Assembly: GCF_022678645.1 (NCBI RefSeq)
Contig: NZ_JALBWV010000018.1
Coordinates: 1 to 64,000 of the forward strand
DNA from: Saccharopolyspora soli
Lineage (GTDB): Bacteria > Actinomycetota > Actinomycetes > Mycobacteriales > Pseudonocardiaceae
Direction: 5' to 3'
DNA length: 64,000 nt
Part shown: positions 59,481 through 64,000 of the stretch, piece after piece
Position numbering within the stretch: position 1 is the first letter of the stretch
Layout: each line of letters opens with the position of its first letter
The notes under the pieces: model-generated
Databases searched by the model: none
What the model was told of the DNA's origin: nothing
Seen by the model: only the letters and a program-made list of their open reading frames with translations
Program-made: the position numbers and the translations under genes

Positions 59481-61337
59481 ATGACGGCGTCTGCACCGGC
59501 CGCGGTCGCCGCGGCACTGCCGCAGCAGGTCAAGCAGGCCAGGGACAAGCTGCTCGCGCTGTTGCGGGAGGCCGACCCGACCGCCGCGGAGTGGGTGGAG
59601 CAAGTTCGGCGCAGCCGTCCGGCGACGCCCAGCGTGGTCGTGGTCGGCGAAACCAACCGCGGCAAGAGTTCGCTGGTCAACGCCCTGCTCGGACACCCTG
59701 GACTGTCCCCTGTGGACGCTGACGTGGCCACCGCGACGTACCTGCAGTTCGAGCACGGCGAGCAGTGGGCGGCGCACGCCTGCTACCCCGGCCAGCAGGA
59801 CCCGGTGTCCTTCGACCTGGCCGAGCTGCCGAACTGGGTGGGCGCGGGCCGCGAACTGCCCGAAGGGCAGCTGCCGCCGCGCTACGTGCGCATCTCGGCG
59901 CCGCTCGACGCGTTGGAAAAGGTGACGGTGGTCGACACCCCCGGTGTCGGCGGGTTGGACGCGCTGCACGGCGAACTCGCGATGGAAGCGGCGGCTTCGG
60001 CTACGGCGCTGCTGTTCGTCGTCGACGCGTCCGCCCCGTTCACCCGCGGCGAGCTGGACTTCCTGCACAAGGTCGGCGAGCGCGTCGAGACCGTGGTCTT
60101 CGCGCTGGCCAAGACGGACCAGCACCGGGGTTGGCGGCAGGTCCTGGAAGACGACCGGAAGCTGCTGGTCGAGCACGCGCCGCGGTTCGCCGACGTGCCG
60201 ATCTTCCCGGTGTCCGCGCGGATGCTGGAGCTGGCCGGGAACGCGCCGAGCGAGCAGGCCGCGAACGTGCTGCGCGAGAAGTCCGGCATCACGGAGCTGC
60301 GCACCGAGCTGGAGCGGCTGATCGGCGGTCGGTCGATGATGCTCGGCGAGGCCAACACGATGCGCGCACTGTCCACTGTGCTCGGTGAGTTGGTCGCGAA
60401 GCTGGAGGGCGAGAAGCGCGCGCTGACCGTCGGCGAGGACGAGGCGGAGTCGCTGCGGGCGCGGCGCGACGAGCTGTCCACCGCGCGGCGCTCGTCGACC
60501 CGAGGCTGGCAGGTCAAGCTGCGCGGCGAGATCCAGCGCACCCGCGTCGAGACCAGCCACGAGGTGACCCGCCAGGTCCGGGACGTGCAGAACTGGTTCC
60601 GCCGGGCCATCGACGGTGCCGACCGCGACCAGCTCGCCGATCTGCCCCGGCACGTTGACGTGGCGTTGCAGATGGCCTCGACGCGCATCGCATCGATGCT
60701 CTCCGCACGGCTGGCGACCGTTGCCGAGCAGGCGTTGAAGGAGCTGTTCTCCGCCGAGGAACTGGACGTGATCCGCTCGCAGTTCGCCCGTGGTGTGCAG
60801 GCGCCGATCGCGCTGCGCCCGCCGGACAAGCGACCGCCGACCGCGGAGGACAAGCTGCTGGTGTTCATGGGCGTCTCCGGCGGGCTCGGCGTCGGGCGCG
60901 CGGCCGCGATGCCATTGGCCGGGCTGGGAATCGCGGCGCTGAACCCGGTGGTGCTACCGGTGACGATCGTGCTCGGGCTCGGCGCGGGCTGGTGGATGGC
61001 CCGAACCCGCAAGCACGCGGCGGACAAGCAACACCTCAAGCAGTGGCTGACCGACGCGATCGCGGACGCCCGCTCGGCGCTGGACCAACTCGTGGCGGAG
61101 CAGCTGATCGAGGCGGAGCAGCAGCTGTCACTGGCCCTGGACGACGCCCTGACCAGGCGGATCGAGGCGATCGAGGGGGAGCTGCGCGAGGTGGACAAGG
61201 CGCTGAAGATGGACGCCGCGGAACGCAGCCGAGAACTCCAAACGGTCAACCGCCGCCTGACCGAAGCAACAGCGGGCCGCGACCGAGCGGAACACCTCCT
61301 CGGCAGCATCCGCAACCTCCGCGACACCGCGGCATGA
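59481..61337 (+). CDS. Dynamin-like GTPase, second copy (IniA-like)
   Basis: 618 residues; GAGAGGAGCGGGG precedes the ATG. G1 G-E-T-N-R-G-K-S (56-63), G3 D-T-P-G-V-G-G (152-158), G4-like A-K-T-D (210-213), long stalk helices, a hydrophobic hairpin at about 455-505 (A-A-M-P-L-A-G-L-G-I-A-A-L-N-P and G-L-G-A-G-W-W) that would insert in the membrane, and a C-terminal coiled coil. The hydrophobic paddle distinguishes it from the first copy, so the two probably form a hetero-oligomer. Confidence 0.9.
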   Translation: MTASAPAAVAAALPQQVKQARDKLLALLREADPTAAEWVEQVRRSRPATPSVVVVGETNRGKSSLVNALLGHPGLSPVDADVATATYLQFEHGEQWAAHACYPGQQDPVSFDLAELPNWVGAGRELPEGQLPPRYVRISAPLDALEKVTVVDTPGVGGLDALHGELAMEAAASATALLFVVDASAPFTRGELDFLHKVGERVETVVFALAKTDQHRGWRQVLEDDRKLLVEHAPRFADVPIFPVSARMLELAGNAPSEQAANVLREKSGITELRTELERLIGGRSMMLGEANTMRALSTVLGELVAKLEGEKRALTVGEDEAESLRARRDELSTARRSSTRGWQVKLRGEIQRTRVETSHEVTRQVRDVQNWFRRAIDGADRDQLADLPRHVDVALQMASTRIASMLSARLATVAEQALKELFSAEELDVIRSQFARGVQAPIALRPPDKRPPTAEDKLLVFMGVSGGLGVGRAAAMPLAGLGIAALNPVVLPVTIVLGLGAGWWMARTRKHAADKQHLKQWLTDAIADARSALDQLVAEQLIEAEQQLSLALDDALTRRIEAIEGELREVDKALKMDAAERSRELQTVNRRLTEATAGRDRAEHLLGSIRNLRDTAA

Positions 61338-61357
61338 GCCGATCAGGTGAGGAGTGC

Positions 61358-61396
61358 GGGGCACCCTTTACCAAGTAACTGGGTAAAGGGTGCCCC
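61358..61396. terminator. Terminator-like hairpin family A, copy 3
   Basis: GGGGCACCCTTTACC and its exact complement GGTAAAGGGTGCCCC, 15-bp arms around AAGTAACTG, which is nearly the reverse complement of the CTTAC loop of copies 1 and 2. It lies between the convergent dynamin and DUF397 genes. Confidence 0.75.
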
Positions 61397-61401
61397 TCAC
61401 C

Positions 61402-61656
61402 TCAGAACTTCGGCGCGTCGAACCGGTCGGAGCGGATCGCCGCGAGGAACGTGTGCCACTGGTGGTGGTCGAGGGATAACAGCCCGCCGTCGCGGTCCTT
61501 GGTGTCCCGGACTCCGACGGCGTCAGCGACGAGGCCGACCTCGACGCAGTTGTTGTTCGGGCCGCTGTGGCTGGACTTCCGCCAGCCGACTTCGACGCAA
61601 CTTGACTGCGTACCGCTGTAGCTGGACTTGCGCCAACCCGCAAAATCTTCGTTCAT
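61402..61656 (-). CDS. DUF397 protein with a duplicated signature
   Basis: 84 residues. The DUF397 core W-R-K-S-S-x-S-G-x-x-x-x-C-V-E-V occurs twice in tandem (residues 8-23 and about 24-40), where a single copy is usual. Start overlaps the stop of the HTH gene (ATGA). Such pairs belong to the WhiJ/BldB-like systems of actinobacteria, where the DUF397 protein modulates the DNA-binding partner. Confidence 0.9.
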   Translation of the reverse strand: MNEDFAGWRKSSYSGTQSSCVEVGWRKSSHSGPNNNCVEVGLVADAVGVRDTKDRDGGLLSLDHHQWHTFLAAIRSDRFDAPKF

Positions 61657-62492
61657 CGTCCCTCCAGGTCGTCGAGGTAGGAGCGGATCAGCTCGGCCGA
61701 CTGATCCACATCCAGCGCTTCCGTTCGGAGCGTAGACGTGAGTTCGCAAAAGCCAGTCGTGTCTGCCCGCTCGTCGAGAAACTGCCCTGAACGGCGATGT
61801 TCCAGGTGAACGATCGGGTCGGCCTTTGCGAACTCCAGCAGGATGTGCGAGCCATCTTGTCCAATGTGGGCGCCGAGCTCGAACGGCAGAACCTGAACCA
61901 AGACGTTGTCGAGATCGCCCATCTTCAGGATGTGCCTGAGCTGGTCGGCCATGACCTCCGCACCGCCGACAGGTCGGCGAAGCACCGCCTCGTCGATGAA
62001 CGCAAGAAAATCAACAGGCGATGCCTTCGTCAGTACCTCTCGCCGTCCCATCCTGATGGCAACCAACATCTCGATTCGTTCGGGAGGAATCCCGCCTGTA
62101 CGGAAGACCGTCCGCGCATAGTCTGCGGTCTGAAGCAAGCCTGGCACCCTGACCAGAGACAGGTCGACGATGCGCGTCGCTTCGCGCTCGAACTCCAGCA
62201 AAGCTGACAACTGACGCGGGATTCCAGGATTGCCGACCTCTGTCCAGTTCGGTTGATCTGCTTCCTTCGCCGCTTCGATCAGCTCGTTCCGGCGCGCACC
62301 CGTGACCTGGTAAATGGCGAGTATGGCCCCTAGGTCTTCGGCACTGGGCACCTTGTCGCCACACTCGATGCGGCTGATCGTCGAGCGCGAAAAGCTGAGG
62401 CGCTGTTCGAGTGCCCGCACGGTAAACCCAGCTTGCTTGCGAAGTTCTCGGAGTTCCGCGCCGAGTACACGAGCTTTCGCAGTGTTCGCCAT
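61653..62492 (-). CDS. XRE-family regulator with DUF5753 domain
   Basis: 279 residues. N-terminal helix-turn-helix (L-G-A-E-L-R-E-L-R-K-Q-A-G-F-T-V and S-R-S-T-I-S-R-I-E), then a DUF5753 region from about 95 (R-I-V-D-L-S-L-V-R-V-P-G-L-L-Q-T-A-D-Y-A-R). Partner of the overlapping DUF397 gene. Two palindromes upstream are candidate operators. Confidence 0.94.
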   Translation of the reverse strand: MANTAKARVLGAELRELRKQAGFTVRALEQRLSFSRSTISRIECGDKVPSAEDLGAILAIYQVTGARRNELIEAAKEADQPNWTEVGNPGIPRQLSALLEFEREATRIVDLSLVRVPGLLQTADYARTVFRTGGIPPERIEMLVAIRMGRREVLTKASPVDFLAFIDEAVLRRPVGGAEVMADQLRHILKMGDLDNVLVQVLPFELGAHIGQDGSHILLEFAKADPIVHLEHRRSGQFLDERADTTGFCELTSTLRTEALDVDQSAELIRSYLDDLEGR

Positions 62493-62513
62493 GACCTAAC
62501 CCTATGTTTCGCA

Positions 62514-62554
62514 TTGATCACCTGATGTGATCAACCTTAGTTGTCCCTGGGACA
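62514..62554. promoter_or_regulatory. Two palindromes between the XRE gene and the small zinc-finger-like gene
   Basis: TTGATCAC-ctgat-GTGATCAA (62514-62534) is a perfect 8-5-8 palindrome, followed by TGTCCC-t-GGGACA (62542-62554). The divergent gene starts are 20-60 nt away. Likely XRE operators. Confidence 0.65.
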
Positions 62555-62610
62555 TCACAAGACCCTATGCCATAGATTTGTCTTGGAAACAGGCTTAAAC
62601 AGGAGGCGAG

Positions 62611-62835
62611 ATGTTCGAAGCGGCTGGGGTGGATTGGTTTTGGCGGCCCGTTGGGGTTGGGCGGCACGGGTTCGGCGTGGCCGCGAAGCGGGCCGAGCCG
62701 CATGCGGCGGTGACCTCGTTCTGCGGGGTCGAGGTGGAGGCGTGGCAGGTGCAGCAGCTCCCGCCGGAGATCGAGTGGATCGACCAGGACACCTGCATGG
62801 CCTGCTGGCGTCGGATCGCCGCCCAGTGGTCGTGA
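62611..62835 (+). CDS. Small Cys-containing protein, zinc-finger-like
   Basis: 74 residues; AGGAGGCGAG precedes the ATG. Aromatic start (V-D-W-F-W-R-P-V-G), T-S-F-C-G-V-E-V and a late T-C-M-A-C-W; the Cys spacing with nearby His suggests a small zinc site. Similar short proteins accompany HTH/DUF397 loci in Pseudonocardiaceae. The stop lies in palindrome family B, copy 4. Confidence 0.65.
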   Translation: MFEAAGVDWFWRPVGVGRHGFGVAAKRAEPHAAVTSFCGVEVEAWQVQQLPPEIEWIDQDTCMACWRRIAAQWS

Positions 62836-62873
62836 GTGGTAATGGCCGCTCTGGCGACCATTACCACTCACGA
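62830..62873. repeat. Palindrome family B, copy 4
   Basis: TCGTGAGTGGTAATGG and CCATTACCACTCACGA, 16-bp perfect arms, loop CCGCTCTGGCGA. The preceding gene stop TGA (62833-62835) is in the left arm. Confidence 0.75.
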
Positions 62874-62917
62874 CCCCAAGCAGCAGAAACCCAACCTCAA
62901 ACGCAAAGGGGACACCG

Positions 62918-63136
62918 ATGTTCTGGCTTCAGGTGAGCACTCTCGTGCTGGTCAACGCATTGATCGCGAGCATGCTGCTCATTCGCGTGCCGCGCGCTCA
63001 GCACACCGGTGCGGGTGACGGTGCGCTCAACGTCTGGCAGCTGATCGAAGCAGTCGAAGCCGAACGACATCGGGAAACCGAGTCCACCGGACGCCATCGC
63101 CTGAGCCCGGAAACCCTCGCCCGCCTTCGGCTTTGA
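62918..63136 (+). CDS. Small membrane protein
   Basis: 72 residues, ATG start with AAAGGGG upstream. One hydrophobic N-terminal helix (F-W-L-Q-V-S-T-L-V-L-V-N-A-L-I-A-S-M-L) and then a soluble polar tail with V-E-A-E-R-H-R. It probably belongs to the same transcript as the preceding small gene. Family not recognised. Confidence 0.6.
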   Translation: MFWLQVSTLVLVNALIASMLLIRVPRAQHTGAGDGALNVWQLIEAVEAERHRETESTGRHRLSPETLARLRL

Positions 63137-63253
63137 CGTCGAGCAACGCGAAGCACGACGTCGGTCGATCCGAACCCCTCGGTCGCCTTCGGCTTTGACA
63201 ACGGTCGACGCCGAAGCCCCGGCTCATCTCCGGGTTCGACACCTACAGACCTC

Positions 63254-63331
63254 GTCCGGCCGTTGTCCCTCCCCGGGCCGGACCTCATGGTGGCCGGGCG
63301 CTTCGCACCCCCGCCCCGGCGCCCGGCCACC
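63254..63331. ncRNA. Two-hairpin element, copy 2
   Basis: Hairpin 1: GTCCGGCC / GGCCGGAC (63254-63261, 63276-63283) with loop GTTGTCCCTCCCCG. After CTCAT, hairpin 2: GGTGGCCGGGCGC / GCGCCCGGCCACC (63289-63301, 63319-63331). Same order, spacing and loop core as copy 1, with a compensatory stem change. It lies in the 460-bp gap 63137-63596, which has no other gene. Confidence 0.5.
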
Positions 63332-63423
63332 CCTCCGATCCAGCACGGTCCTCGGAGCCCATCCGTGCACCCGCTTCGCGCCTGTCCGAGTACTCGTCGT
63401 GCGGCGTTGCCGAAGTGGGGCTG

Positions 63424-63450
63424 GCGATTTCTCGCGAAATCGGCAACGCC
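63424..63450. repeat. Family C motif
   Basis: CGATTTCTCGCGAAATCGGC followed by AACGCC; the first 16 bases match 34538 and 46121. Confidence 0.5.
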
Positions 63451-63596
63451 GCCACCTGCCCTTCACGTGCGCTTGGCGAAGTGTGGGCGACAGCTCGCCC
63501 GACGCGGGCAGAACCGAGGTCCTTCACCTGCGGAACCTGCGCCCTCTACCCTGCGTCCTAATGGTTGCAAGCTGATCGCGGCGAGGGGTTGCGGAC

Positions 63597-64000
63597 GTGT
63601 ACATCGAGGAGACCGGCGCGGGGGACGGCGACATCAAGGTCACGGTCGACGGCGAGGAGTACACCGCCGAGGCCAACTACGACCTCGACGGTGATGGCGT
63701 GGACGAGACCGTCACGGTGCTCACCGATGACGGCTACGTCGCCTACATCGACGAGAACGCCGACGGCCAGGCCGATGTGATGCAGTCGATCGACGCCAAC
63801 GGCGTCGTGGTCGAGCAGGCGCGCTTCGACCCCGGGACCGGCAAGTGGACCGGTGAAGCGCCGGACCAGCACCCGGGCAGCGCCGACCCGCAGGACCAGG
63901 GCGGCCAGTCGATGGTCATCGACACCCCGCAGGGCGACATGCAGGTCGGTCCGGCCACCGAGGACACCAACTCCGACGGCATCGCCGACACCGCGGTCGT
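63597..64000 (+). CDS. Acidic protein with calcium-loop-like Asp repeats (partial, DUF6802-like)
   Basis: GTG 63597 opens a frame that runs off the window (134 codons seen). It is rich in Asp/Gly and carries D-x-D-x-D-G loops: D-L-D-G-D-G-V-D-E-T, D-E-N-A-D-G-Q-A-D and D-T-N-S-D-G-I-A-D, the form of EF-hand/dockerin calcium loops. No signal peptide. The layout resembles the DUF6802 group of actinobacterial proteins; the function is unknown. Codon bias is strongly coding. Confidence 0.75.
   Translation, partial: MYIEETGAGDGDIKVTVDGEEYTAEANYDLDGDGVDETVTVLTDDGYVAYIDENADGQADVMQSIDANGVVVEQARFDPGTGKWTGEAPDQHPGSADPQDQGGQSMVIDTPQGDMQVGPATEDTNSDGIADTAV

Overview
The window is high-GC actinobacterial DNA, most likely from the family Pseudonocardiaceae and close to Saccharopolyspora. 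This is inferred from very GC-rich third codon positions, frequent GTG starts, the order dnaB-rplI-rpsR-ssb-rpsF on one strand, a helix-turn-helix/DUF397 pair, a TipA-like MerR regulator and a mycobacterial-type FadE5 acyl-CoA dehydrogenase. No rRNA, tRNA, CRISPR array, phage block or complete transposon was seen.

1-9.8 kb: replication and ribosome core. The replicative helicase gene dnaB is interrupted by two inteins. One is a 130-residue mini-intein inside the Walker A motif with the residues of a class 3 intein; the other is a 425-residue intein carrying a LAGLIDADG endonuclease. A cluster of DnaA-box-like 9-mers lies upstream of dnaB. The rpsF-ssb-rpsR-rplI operon, a surface protein, AP endonuclease IV and a GT87-like membrane glycosyltransferase follow.

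9.8-26 kb: regulators and transporters. These are a TetR regulator with overlapping palindromic operators facing a DUF418 membrane protein, a WYL regulator facing a DUF3224 protein, FadE5, a drug-type ABC exporter, a TipA-like MerR regulator with a recognisable promoter/operator, a cupin followed by an MBL-rhodanese protein, a large STAND-LuxR regulator, an unrecognised acidic protein and an MFS exporter.

26-38.5 kb: two paralogous Tat-exported PhoX phosphatases enclose a methyltransferase, an Erm-type 23S rRNA methyltransferase whose ribosome binding site lies in a hairpin, and an M55 aminopeptidase. A nucleotidyltransferase, an ACS-type MFS transporter, an SDR and an amino-deaminase coupled to a 35-residue membrane protein follow.

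38.5-57 kb: two NarL-type two-component systems with ABC transporters nearby, a divergent nitric oxide synthase oxygenase-like protein, a GT1 glycosyltransferase facing a MarR regulator, trmB, a universal stress protein and a HAD phosphatase.

57-64 kb: a compact operon of two dynamin-like GTPases around a GrpE-like protein, preceded by a 59-residue ORF and stitched by start/stop overlaps. Then come the HTH/DUF397 pair, two small proteins and the start of an acidic protein with calcium-loop-like repeats.

Several small dispersed repeats link the regions. One is a palindrome family that carries the TGA stop of its neighbouring gene. A second is a terminator-like hairpin family with a conserved CTTACT loop. 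A third is a two-hairpin element found twice, with a compensatory stem change and a conserved C-rich loop. A fourth is a short GATTTCTCGCGAAAT motif.
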